A stretch of 64,000 bases of DNA from Mytilus californianus. Its lineage: Eukaryota > Mollusca > Bivalvia > Mytilida > Mytilidae. Positions 20,274 through 32,900 of this stretch are shown here, in pieces. The stretch covers positions 101,697,771 to 101,761,770 of the forward strand of contig NW_026262581.1 in NCBI RefSeq assembly GCF_021869535.1, given 5' to 3'. The translations under genes and the position numbers were made by a program. The notes beneath the pieces were generated by a model. It worked only from the letters and a program-made list of their open reading frames with translations. It searched no databases and was not told the DNA's origin. Within the stretch, counting starts at the first letter, position 1. Each line of letters begins with the position of its first letter.

Positions 20274-20627
20274 AAGAAAAATCAAAATCAAATCAAAGGG
20301 AAAGGCGATATGGAATGAACAAATAGAAAAGGCATCAAAGCAATCAAAAAATGCATATAAAGTATGGAGGCAACATGGAGCACCCCAAGAAAGAAGTAAC
20401 GAGCTCAAAATCAAAATGACAGCTGCAAAAAGAATACTTCGAAAAGCACAAAGACAAGCTTATGCTTCTCAGAGAGAATCAACAGCGGGAAAAATTATGA
20501 AAGCTTCAAATGCAGACACAAAACTTTTTTACAAGCTTATTAACATGCAAAGAAAAACACCACTTACTAACACCAAGATACTGAAACTGAATGAAAATTT
20601 AAGACTGCAGAAGATGGACCAAGCATA
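20274..20627 (+). pseudogene. LINE linker between endonuclease and RT, frame-shifted
   Basis: This stretch carries the basic linker (AAKRILRKAQRQAYASQRES) that normally joins the two domains. It changes frame at both ends. A second shift near 20600 separates LNENLRLQ from the RT frame, which reads AEDGPSIMNIWQ. Confidence 0.7.
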
Positions 20628-22787
20628 ATGAACATTTGGCAAGAACATTTCCAACAACTAGCTACGCCAACATTAGAAGAAAATTTTGACACTGAAAAGC
20701 TAGAGCTTGTAGAAATACAAAACAATATAATAGAATCCATAGAAAGGGAAAAAGGTCAAGGCATTGATCATGTCAATGTAAAGGAGGTTAATAAAGCTAT
20801 AGAAAAACTTAAAGCAGGAAAAGCACCAGATGAGGATGGAATTTCGGCAGAACACTACAAATATGGGATGGATGAGTTAACTCCCTTTATAGTACATTTG
20901 CTAAATTTAATTTTAACATATCTGGATGTACCAATCTTCCTAAAGACAGGGATTCTTACACCAATCCTAAAGAAAGAAAAAGACAAAACATTACCATCTA
21001 GCTATAGAGGAATAACTGTGACTAAAACCTTTGCAAAAATATTACAAAGTATACTGAAGGATAGAGTTGACTCTGTATTTAATAACATACAAAACTCCTT
21101 GCAAAGAGGCTTTACAGAAGGAGTATCATCACTATGCGCAGCTTTCCTCACATCAGAAGCAATCGAAGAAAGTAAGAAATTAAAGATACTGATGATTTTA
21201 ATAACTCTTGATGCAGAAAAAGCATTTGACAAACTAAACCATGAAATACTATTCAACAAGTTGTACCATTATGGAATAAAAGGAAAACTCTGGATACTAC
21301 TGAGAAACTTGTATAAAGGCATGAGCATTAAGGTTAAATTCGAAGGTCAATGTACAGAAGATGTAATGGTGTTACAAGGAATTCAACAAGGTGCAAAACT
21401 ATCTACAACGCTATATAAATGCTACAACAACGTCATACTGGATAGCATTTTAAAAAGTGGACCTGGAGCATGTATTGGTAATATACAAGTCCCTGCACCC
21501 ACATGTGCGGATGACATTGCTGTCCTGGCAAATAGTACTGCAGACGCACAAGGAATATTAGACATAGTACAGCATCATACAAGCAGAGATCTAGTTAAAA
21601 TCAATCCAACTAAATCTGAAGCGGTTTTATATAATGCAAAAGGCTCAAACATAACAACACTGCAATTCGAAGACGATGACATCAATATAACCAATGAAAC
21701 CAAACATCTAGGTATCAAAAGAAACGAGCAAAACCGGGCAAATATCTCTGAAAGAATAAGAACCGGCAGGGCAACAATATACAGCCTTCTCGGAGCCGGT
21801 TTACATGTCAGAAGGGGATTCTCACCCATGGTCGCATACAAGCTATGGAGAACATATGCAGTACCAAGAAGCACCTACGGACTTGAGGTGATGAACTTAC
21901 TTGCAAAAGAAAAGGATATGCTAGAACTGGCAGAGAGAAAAATCCTCCGACAAATTCAAGGGCTTCCAAATAATACAGCAAATATGGCTGTCTATACCCT
22001 GGTAGGAGCAGAACCTATTGCCATCACATTAGACAAAAATCTACTTACCTTTTTCGTGAATATTGTTCGAAATTCAGGAACCATAGAATGTGAAATTCTG
22101 CGTCGACAAATAGCATTCTCAGTCCAAAGAGGAAAAGACTTTATCAACAGAGTGGAAAAAACTCTATCAAAATACAATTTGAAATCTAGTAGTTACTACA
22201 TAGAAAAACCACTTAAGAAAATCGAATGGAAAAGACTAGTAGGAATAAAGATCAAGGAATACTGGAAAAATGAATGTCATTATGAAAAAATGGAAAAAAC
22301 ATCACTTAAATACATAGAGATACAGAACAATCCATTAAATGAAGCACACAATATATGGAAAAGCGTAAAAAACAATAGTAATGATGTAAAGGCAGGAGAA
22401 ATAAAAGCAAGAATAAGTACCCAAACGTACATATTACAAGCCAAAAGAGCTAAGTTCGATCCGAAAGTTAACCCGATATGTACAATCTGTGAACAGGAAA
22501 ATGAAGATCTAGAACATTTTATTCTACGCTGCAAAGAATTGGAGCAAATAAGATCTAAATATTGCTCAAAAATAGAACAGACAATGGATGAAATTGATAC
22601 CTCAACATACAAGAAGATCATACAAGAAGGGAATTTACTGCAGCTCATAATGGACTGTACTAGCAAGGACATAAACTGTTACTCAACTGTGTATGAAAAC
22701 ATTGAAACTCTGGCTAGAAATATGTGCTACGAGATGCACATGCTGCGCACAAAAAGGATTAAAAACTTGAACACAAGTACAGTATAA
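20628..22787 (+). pseudogene. LINE reverse transcriptase and C-terminal finger
   Basis: 719 codons are open. RT blocks in order are LKAGKAPDEDGISAEHYK, YRGITVTKTFAKILQSILK, QRGFTEGVSS, LDAEKAFDKLNH (first catalytic Asp), GIQQGAKLSTTLY, and PTCADDIAVLA with Cys where most LINEs have Tyr or Phe before ADD. The tail CTICEQENEDLEHFILRC is a C2HC finger typical of LINE C-termini. The catalytic Asp residues are intact, but the element as a whole is broken upstream. The start at 20628 is the result of a frameshift, not a real initiator. Confidence 0.88.
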
Positions 22788-23363
22788 GTAAACTTTTTTT
22801 AAATAAAATAGTTCCCTACTTTACCATCTTACTATTTTATGACGTATTAGGACCTAAATTAAATAAAAAAATTTGAAAAGTTTTAAGATATCCAGTTACC
22901 TTTAAAGAATAATGATAAGATCCGAAGTAAGGTTCCTTTAAACTGTGAAGGAAAACTTATGTATATATGATGAATTGTTCTCAACCCCAACCCTTTTACA
23001 TAAGTCTTATAAAATAACCTTCTCATTATAAATTCTGATGTACGTATAGCACCTTTAACTAACAATTATAAGAAAGTTTAATTTAAGACCACTTAAATTC
23101 TAAATTCTTATTTGTAAATATATCCAGTTCTTACTTAACTTATTCTTACACTTCAGCACATTATGAATATTATTTTTAAAATTTTATGATGACAATCCTA
23201 TGAATTAGTTATAATATTAATTATTTAGTAATTACTATTGCCTAAATTCAGTCATCTGTACATAATTAAATGTTTCCTTATGTTCTAAGGTGTATATAGT
23301 TGCTACAATTATACCCTATGGGTAGTGCTCCACAATTAATGGAGGAAACTGAACTGAACTGAA
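22788..23363 (+). mobile_element. LINE 3' untranslated region and CTGAA tail
   Basis: AT-rich sequence without ORFs follows the RT stop and ends in ACTGAACTGAACTGAACC. A short direct-repeat tail is typical of CR1/L2/I-like LINEs. No target-site duplication could be identified by eye. Confidence 0.6.
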
Positions 23364-23904
23364 CCGGTATATGGCTAGTTTGAGTGGAATGACCACCAGT
23401 TAGAACTGGCTGCGGATAGGTGCTGTAGTAATAATAATTTTATAAGTAACACATTACACTTGAAAATTATTGTTTGTTATTTTTATACGGAGAATAAAAT
23501 GCGATTTGTTTATTGAAAAAAAAAATTTATTTGTTGACAAACAAGGCACATGATAAAGAAAGCATTTGATTGGTCAATTTACACACACCCCCTAATCTGT
23601 GTACGGTAAGCCGGTATAATATAATTTTTCAGTATCCATAGTTTAAATTGCTTCATACATATAGTAACTATATACTTTCCTAAAGCGAATATTTTGCATT
23701 TTTTACATTACTGTAAGCAAGACTAAACCAAATATCAAATAAAACTACGTTCTCGTTAATCACAGTATTTAGTTTCTCGTTGGTTAATTGGTATACCGTA
23801 GTATCAAAAACAGGTGTGAAGGTCACTGTAGTTTCACGCTAGAGACAGTGAAGAATTTTTAACAAAAAGTAAAGGAGTTTGGGAAAAAAAAGGTGTGACT
23901 GAAT
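23364..23904. promoter_or_regulatory. Presumed promoter and 5' UTR of the dehydratase gene
   Basis: No gene is seen here. The first exon of the dehydratase must end at 23907, so its 5' UTR and promoter should lie in this stretch. I cannot place the transcription start; no convincing TATA box stands out. Confidence 0.35.
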
Positions 23905-23907
23905 ATG
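23905..23907 (+). CDS. Dehydratase exon 1 coding part: start codon only
   Basis: ATG is followed directly by the donor GTAAGT. Exon 2 starts in phase 0 with AGC and has no ATG in its 95 codons, and an in-frame TAG lies just before its acceptor. ATG|GTAAGT therefore supplies the initiator. This is inferred from phase and the consensus donor, without transcript evidence. Confidence 0.6.
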
Positions 23908-26900
23908 GTAAGTAAAACTATTTAATATAGATTGTAGAAGGTTTTAAAAAAGAAACAACACAAATTTTATGCCCCCAAAAATTGCATCACCAACATGACC
24001 AAGGACAAATTCAAGTTCTTTATAATTAACTTAATAAAACCTATAATGATAATCACTATAATATATCATAGGACCCAAAGACCGGCATATATATCATTAC
24101 AAAAACAGATGGTCATACATGTTTAACAAGGTGCATTCACCCATTCTCATAACTATCATAACTTCATACTGATTGAAAATGATTGATCAGAACATTAACA
24201 TAAACATAATTAAAAGGGGGGGGGGGGGGGGAATAGTCAGTTCACTTGTCCCATGTTATTAAGGTCAAGGTGCAGTATTTTAACATTGGCTATATGTATG
24301 TCATAAATTTTGGTAAAATTTTCCATACAACTTTAGCTGGTTGAACTTATAACTGAAAATGGAAAAAAAGGCATATTATCTCTTATTTTTTGAAAAATAT
24401 AACCATGATAACTGAATTGATTCTTTCAAAGATAGCTACACATTTGTATAGAAAGCACATAAAATTGTCTTCATTGGAAATAATCCATACTAATAAATTT
24501 ATTTCACTAAATTTTTTCAAGCTAGGTTATTTTCCAAAAATCTTAAGAAAAGTTTTCTGCATGCATGTCATATGGGTGACCATGGGTAAATACTGGACTG
24601 AGGACGGGTGCATACTGGACTGAGGACGGGTGTATATTGGACTGAGGACGGGTGTATACTGGACTGAGGACGGGTAAATACTGGACTGAGGACGGGTAAA
24701 TACTGGACTGAGGACGGGTAAATACTGGACTGAGGACGGGTAAACAGAAAATGCACCTTATCCTCTACTGAGTTATAGTAACATAATTTACAAATTCTCT
24801 TTGATTTGAGTATAATAACTAATTTTCCATGCTCATCATTTTTTTAATGCCCCAGCCGTAGTGGAGGGGGCATTCCTGATCCTGATCCTGATCCTAAGGT
24901 CAAAAATTGACACGACTTGTCTCTCGAATATTGTACAGAATATTCCTCATACGGTGCACCATTTCTCCTGGTAATTTCTCATGTAGTACTTTGAAAAGTT
25001 AGTTTAGGCGCAGGATCGGGTATCAGGACTTGCTAGTTCTTGAAAACGCCCTGATTTAGATATATATTCCCTTATAATTTGTGCATTTTTTTCATATTTT
25101 TCTCTCTTTGATGGTGAAAGTAGTGATTGAATGTCCAGTGGAATGTTAACTATTTCCAGTTGTCTTTTTAAGTCCTCTCTTTCTTGGTGGTATCTCGGAC
25201 AGTATATCAAATAGTGTTCTGTTTTTTCTTCTTCTCCGCATTCACAATATGGCGTGAGGGATTGAACTAATTGGTTTCTGTATTTGTTTTAGCATTAAGT
25301 GTTACCTTTGTCCATCCCGTCCTTCCCGTCCGTACGTCCCCAAAATTGGTTTAGGTTCTTTAACTTTAGTTTGCCTCAACCAAATGTTATAAAACTTATA
25401 CAAAATGCTTATTACCACAAAACACAGATCAAGTTTGAAATGTGGTGGCGTCACTTTTACCGTTTCATGAGTTATTCCCTTTTATAAACATAAAAATTGC
25501 TGAATTTTTCGTTTCCGTTCTCTAACTTTAGTTTTCATACCAAATGTAATGAAACTTAAACACAATGCTTATTACCACAAAACACAGATCAAGTTAAAAA
25601 TTGGGTGGCGTGACTTTTACCGTTCATGAGTTATGCCCCTTTATAAACATAATAATTGCTGAAGTTTTTGTTTCCGTTCTTATGAAACTTATACACAATG
25701 CTTATTAACACAAAACACAGATCAAGTTTGAAATTGGGTGGCGTCACTTTCAAGGATCTTGAGTTATGCCCCTTTATAAATGGAAAAATTGCTAAATCTG
25801 TCGTTTCCCTTCTCTAACTTTAGTTTGCCTCAACCAAATGTTATGAAACTTGTGCTTATAATAACAAAACGGTCTTAACTATGTGAATCCTGCATCTGTA
25901 CAATGTATGTGGAATTTGACTCATGCATATTTACAAGTGGGGGCATCTGTGGCCCATAGACACATTCTCCATTTATTTTATATTGACCTTTTTCTATGCG
26001 GAGACTTTGATTGCTTCATCTGAATCAAACAAAAAATGAGCACTTTTCGGCCTTATCTCTGTTATTTATGTTAAAATAATTAAAAAATTCAAAAATTGAT
26101 TGAAATGGAAAATATATTTTGAGTTTACAGTGGTCCTCATAATCTGATAAAACTTTAATAATGTTCCAGTATTTTATAAGATCTTGTTTTAAGACCCTTT
26201 TAGCAACATTTTAAATTTTGTCTCATGTATTTACAAATTAGTAGGTCTAGATTAAGGTTTCTTTAAGCAATTTAGTAATTGCAAACCAAGAATTTCCTGT
26301 GACTGCATATCCTTTGGTTGCTCTCTCATAAACATTATCCCAAAACTCGTTTTTATTCACATTTAAAAAAGGGCTTGGTGGCAGAGTGTCTAAGTCAAAC
26401 TACTGTAACACTAGCCTGTCAACACTGAGGTTGTAAGTTCAAATTCCGACCGTTGTAGGTGGGCTTGACTCTAATCTTATTTGACTAGGATTGTCAGTTT
26501 TCCTACTGAAGGTTGGTGGTTCGCTCTGGGCACTCCGGCTTCCTCCACCAATATAAGCTGACCTCCACAAAATAGCACAGTAGTGCTGAAAGTGGCATTA
26601 AAACCCAATCAATCAATCACATTTAAAAAAATATAATTAAAATATTAATGATTTGATATGCGCTCTGAGAAAAAATTTTGATGATTATATGGATAAGCAG
26701 AATGGTGTTATTATTACATAATTGATAGAATATTGTACACAATGCTTATAAATTTCACGCATAAACTATATGCCTTAATCAGGAATCCAGAATTGAATAT
26801 CATAAATGTCTAATTTAAAAATTTTTGATATATGTACATGCACCTGTAACATTTTAAAAAGTTACTACTCAGCTTTTTTAAGTATGAAAATTAACGCAAA

Positions 26901-29900
26901 CCATAATTTTTACATATAATTATTTTTTGTACCGGTAATTAGAGCACAGGACATAAGCGAACCTCTGGATCAGGAAGATTGCTGACTGGGGTTGGAAGTG
27001 GACAGGCAAAGACACTGAAAGAATCCCCTCCCAATAAAAAAGCAAGAAATTCAAAACATGGAGAATCCTCCGTGAATGCAGAAATAAGCTCCAGTAGTAG
27101 TCCTGTAAAACCAGAAACATTGATAGACATTTTCTGTGACCCAGAAAACCCTAAGAAAGTCCAGTTCCAAGATGTTAGTGCTGCTGCTTACAAAATTAAA
27201 ACTGGAATTTTTCACACACCATGTTCTGTAAGTGGCTGTAGAAATGAGAACACATATTTATTATATAGTTAGCTTAGTGATAGTATATTCATGAATGATA
27301 AAATATGTACAAAAAAGTAAAGTTTTTATATTAGATAGGTTGAAAAGAGCACATTTAGATGAAAAAGTTAGAATAAGTTCAAGTGTAGTACAGTTGAAAA
27401 AAAAAATGAAGAATATTTGCCCAAGATTAGTTTAAGTGTGATCTCAAAACCAGCAAAGGTGTTGAAATCTGTGTAGGAATTTGCCAGACCTTGCAGCTGA
27501 TACAATATATTTCTCAGTTAAGTACATTATGAAATACTCTAAATGTCCATCAATCCTCATCAGATTTAGCCATAAAGGTCTGATAGGACTGATGATATTT
27601 AACAGCTCTGAGGCATTGGATTTAACATACCCTTTAAAATAAGTTGGGCTTCATATTTTAACCTTCTGCACAGCCAAACAGACACACTCTTTAGCATGGT
27701 TTTTACTGCCAGATGGGAGGAGTCCATATTTCTATAATCTAGAACTCCAGACAACCTCAGGCTCTTCATCATTTGTCAACTTCAGACCTTCTATGAAAAA
27801 TAATGAGATGTGGGGTATATATCAATGAGACTTGCACCTTGAAACACAATAGAGCCAGAAAAGACATCTACAGGGAATCACTAAATGCAAAATATTCATG
27901 AGACCCTGTCGATTCAAAAGAATAAAAGTTGAGGAAATAACTCAAATTTAGATTTGTGGAGCACTAGAAAAATGTGGTTGACATAATATTACATTCAACT
28001 ACTGATGTTTAAGTTTTACAGGATACATATCATTTAATAAAGCTATATGTAGTTAGGACCATAATTTGCTTTTGTCTATTACAATTAAAGGTTCTTTATA
28101 CTGCAGCTAGAACACTTCCTGTCGTCTTTATCTAAAATTGAGAATGGAAATGGGGAATGTGTCAAATACACAACAAACCGACCAAAGAGCAAAAAAACAG
28201 CCCAAGGCCATCAATGATGGGTCTTCAACACAGCGAGAAAATCCCACACCCGGAGGCAGGCTTCAGCTGGCCCATAAAAAAAAATGTATACTACAATGTA
28301 GTTCAGCGCAAAATGGATGTCACACTATCTCTGAAAAAAATTAAAAAACATACAAAGACTAACAAAGGCCAGAGGTTCCTGACTTGGGACAGGCGCGAAA
28401 ATGCGGCAGGGTTACACATGTTTTGTGAGATCTCAACGCTCCATAGTAACAAAGGGATATTGTGTGCAACGCTCCATAGTAACAAAGGGATATTGTGTGC
28501 AACACTCCATAGAAACAAAGGGATATTGTGTGCAACACTCCATAGTAACAAAGGGATATTGTGTGCAATGTGGATTTCATGTCAAGTTACTTTTCTTCAC
28601 AATTTGGGGTTCATTTTGGATGGAAATACTTTTTCTTTTTGTTTTAACATTTGCATAACGATAATTGTAGCCATTTTCAGCAGCAGTATAAAAACAATAT
28701 TAGGTTTATGTTGAAAAATATCAACATTTTTATATTTGGGCACAAAACAGTTGAAGGGCTTGGTAAACTACTCGCCCTTCTTCAGTTTCTAAGCCTCATA
28801 CAAAAAGTTGATATTTTCCTGACATTGACCTAATACTGTATATATGGTATTGTTTTTCTTTCACAGAAATCCAGACTGTCAGATCAACTGGGAATGGACA
28901 TATATTTTAAAAAAGAATTCCTACAATTTACTGGAAGGTAGGCACTTAGAATTATAAATGTGTAACATATTCATTGGTTTATTTGTACTGTTATTTATGT
29001 GATATAAATTCATTGAATTTATACATTTGTCTATTTTTAAATACATTTACTTAGGACAAGACTTGTAATTTGCAGGCCTTTTACCAGACTTCTTTAAGTC
29101 ATATTCATATCCAAAAGACCCCCAACAAATGTAATTCTGATGCAAATTTTGAAAGGATCAGACAGGTAAAATGGAATAACCAAAACACAGGTAGCAGTAT
29201 AAATTATGTACAATAAATATAAAAATAACATCTTGTAATTAAATGAAACAAATATCGTGACACCAAGATAGTTAAAAGCAATCAAAGCGTTAGTTTTTTT
29301 TGTTTCAGTATACATCCACCTGATTGGATTTTTTTCTATTCCACTGCAGAAGATTTATCAATTGGGCGACTTCTTAGTGGTTTCCCTATTATAAAATAAA
29401 AGACCAAATAAGATTTTGATTTTAGTCTTATATTTAGTAAAGATTTACAAAGTGTGATTGTTTGCAAGGACAAAACTACTTAAACATTGGTGGTTACATG
29501 ACATTTTGATTATTATGTTTTGTTTTATGATAGAACTTGAAATTCTGACTTATTTACCTACAAAAAAGTACATAATAGGGCATTCATTAGATTTTGAGGC
29601 ACAGTTTCAAGTGGTCAAAGTGAGTGGCTGGCTGCCCTTTTACTGCATACAGGTATCAAAACATTTGAAGTAGCCACATTTGGAGCAGAGTAGCAGGTGA
29701 AAATCCAGCCATGTACTTTTAAGAGGCCTTGCATAATCTTTTATTTCCCATGGTAAATTCCTACCAAAGTTATGTTAAAATATAGAATTTAGCACAAGTA
29801 AGAAGCCCCCACCCCTGTTTTTGTCTGGTTGAAGGATCTGAATATTCCTGCCTTATTTTCTATTGGTGCTCCTTCTTTCATTAGTAGTGGATCCTTTATA

Positions 29901-32900
29901 ACACAAACCTACATGTAACATACAATAACATTTTTTTTATGTATTATTCATTTAATATTCAAACACACTGACCATTTTGACCTGATCATTAATTGGACTT
30001 TTAATAAAAAAATAAATGTATGAAAGACCCTGACACTAAATTATAAACACCTAGATCTAAGGATCTAAGGTTTACATATTTTTAACCCCTACATAGCCCT
30101 TTATTTCTTTTTTTTTTTTATTGATAACCTACAATGTTTAGAGAAAAGATATATTTTTTTGCAATTATCATATCATGAATCAGGATCATTGAGATTTTAT
30201 ATTATATCTTTAATATCAGTGTTTTCATATAGTTAATAGGATTATTATGATAAGGTGTTTGTGTGTATAGATTAAGATTTCTAAAATTAAGTAATATATG
30301 TTATTTTTGGAAATTAGAAAAGATTTATGACATAACATTGTTTCTCCTACATTTTTTATTTGTTACAGTTTCAAAGAAAGGGGTGCTAGATATGCCTTGT
30401 TATCTTTAACACCAGTAAGTGATTAATTTTAAATAATCTCTAGTTATATTTAGTACAGGAACCTAAACAAACAATGTTTATGTAACAATTAGTCATAGAA
30501 CAAGATCACTATCTTTCGCTGCAATATGCAATATTCCATAAACCATTTTTTATATGTCCACCTATGGCTCTGTTTCATCACTCTGGATTTAAGATGGGAC
30601 AGAATTCTGAATGGCATATAATAAAACCATAGATGTGTAGATTACTTGCAGAAAGTTTAAAACACCGTTTTGATCATCTACCTCTAACTTTTCATGCATA
30701 ATTATTTGGTCTTAAATAAAATATGTGAAGCTGATCATTTAAAATTTTAAACAAATTCATTTGCATATTATTACATTATATCTATTTTTCTCAAGAATCT
30801 GTAATTATTATTGGCAGACAACAATCTTTGGCAACATTCATGACAGCATATGCTTCCCATGACAACATCACAACATTACATAGGAGAAAAAATTAATATG
30901 ACACATTATTTCATGGTTGTAGGATGAAAGTTTTATAATAAGAATTGAATGCTTCTTTTTGTCATTTTATAAGGTTGTAAAACTGTTGATAGTGCACACA
31001 TTTTTAGTATGAAGTGTTTCTGTCAATGCTTTTACACCCCAATTAAATTACAAAAAGAAGCATTCAATTCATATAGTTCCTATCATCCTATGTCAATCAA
31101 AGTACAAAATGTAGTTGAATAAAATTCCATGTACAAGCTATAGTACATAGAATTCAGTATGATAGACACACTTAAAACAATAAATGAAAAAAAAAATCTT
31201 TCATTCATTTAGGGTATTTATAGACAACATTAAGTAAGAATCTTTACATACATTTTTATACACTTTTACAAAGTTTATATTACATGTATTACATCTGAAA
31301 CTACTTTTTCTAATAATCCACACTATGTCTTATATTTCAACAATAAAAAAATCTCTAAAAGGGGCATTAGCTGTCAAATTCATGATCACCGATTTGACTT
31401 AAATTCTCATATTTGATTCATAACATACTAAAATGTAGATCCAAATTACAACAAGTCACAAGTCTAAAAGAAACAATTAACAATGCATGGACTCGTTATA
31501 ATGTATCAGCATTTCGTGCATATTTTAGACTAGATGCAATCGAGATTACCACTGAAGACTGCCAATAGTCATTCGACCCGATATGAACATAACTATCAAA
31601 ATAAATAGACTGAGAAACATATGGAGTTGTGTAATTACAATTTATCCAGGTCCGTTTGATTTTATGCCATACATTTAAAAAATGTAAATTATGGGTTTAC
31701 CTGTATATGAATGATATTGCTTGGCCGAATCAATCAAGGAAATGTTTTTTTTATGGTGGCTCCCTTGTTTCACTTTTCAAAGTTGACACTCTTTTCATTT
31801 TAATAAAATTAACATGTTTAGGGCATGTGTAACCCATCTGCAGCTAAAGGTGAAGTTAGGGTTACGTGAATAAGGATTCAAATTAGGTTGAATTATTGAC
31901 TTGCCAGTGAATAATACATGTACAATTGCTATGTTTTTTTATCTTATTTTGTCAAAATTGAACCAAACTGACTGCTAATAGCAAAATATTGTTTCATTAG
32001 TCCGCTTTTATAACTGTTTGAAAGAAAAAAGTCGTATTTTTATTTTTTTGTCTAAATGGCAGCTAATGCCCCTTTAAACTAAACAAAATTTGTGATTCTT
32101 TTAGGAACAAAAGAAAGTTGGTGTGATAGCAGCCAGTGCAGGGAACCATGCCTTAGCTTTATGTTACCACGGAGTTGACCTCGGCATCCCAGTAACAGTT
32201 GTTATGCCAAAAATAGCTCCATTGATGAAAGTTCAAAATTGTAGAACCTATGGTGCTGAAGTCATTATACATGGCAAAAGTATATTTGAGGTATTACAAT
32301 AATATGGCACTGATTTCACTTGGATGGTATATTATTGAAACAGTGAGGTTCAAATTGTTACCATAATTACAATTTTCAATGACATTTTTTTTCTTATGGG
32401 AGGTTTTTTTTTTTTTGGTGTTCAGATCAGCTGAATTTTATTTCTAATTTTTAGGAGAAAACTTGAAATTTCATGCTTTTTTTTATTCTCGCCCAACTCT
32501 ACCAAATTCATTACCCCTGAAATATTAATAAAAATATCTACATAGTAGCATTTACCTCAAATTATGTAAATTATTTTATTTTAAAAATAAACAGAAATTA
32601 AAACACATTGTTGTCGTAAATCTGTAAGATTTTATTTTGAACCATATTGTGATAAGTTGTTCCATCCTCACATATGAAATGGACCCATCCAAACAGGAAA
32701 AATGTAAAGTAAGAAGTAAATGAAGATTACCACACAATTTGGAATTTTCTTGTATCATAGGTTGTATGAAAAAGTTACTGCTATTTGGATATTTAAAGCT
32801 GGTTTACCTGGCAAAATGGACAAACCAATATCCCTGTTTTTCACATTTGACAGGTCTACTTCCTAGGTGGTAAAGTGGGTTTTTTTTGTGCAATGTATTT

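Larger units (their letters stand above)
18042..23363 (+). mobile_element. Non-LTR retrotransposon (LINE), 5'-truncated and frame-broken
   Basis: A two-ORF LINE lies between the GCKR-like and dehydratase genes. Its order is ORF1 (Gln/Asn-rich, coiled coil), AP endonuclease, reverse transcriptase, C-terminal Cys/His finger, 3' untranslated region, and a short (CTGAA)n tail at 23346-23363. Coding-type sequence of ORF1 continues upstream of its first ATG to 18084, so the true start has been lost. A stop or frame change separates ORF1 from ORF2, and at least two frame breaks lie between endonuclease and RT (near 20263 and 20600). The copy is therefore inactive but fairly young. The clade is not certain; the RT motifs are of the CR1/L2/I broad type. 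Confidence 0.85.
27228..28866. other. Dehydratase intron 2
   Basis: It holds the retroelement-end repeat at 28130-28437 and the 33-bp minisatellite at 28438-28570. The remainder is AT-rich with nothing recognised. Confidence 0.6.

Noticed and set aside
28157..28714. Open frame of 185 codons, plus strand
   Set aside because: It consists of the retroelement-end repeat and the 33-bp minisatellite, whose period of a multiple of three keeps frames open in several directions.
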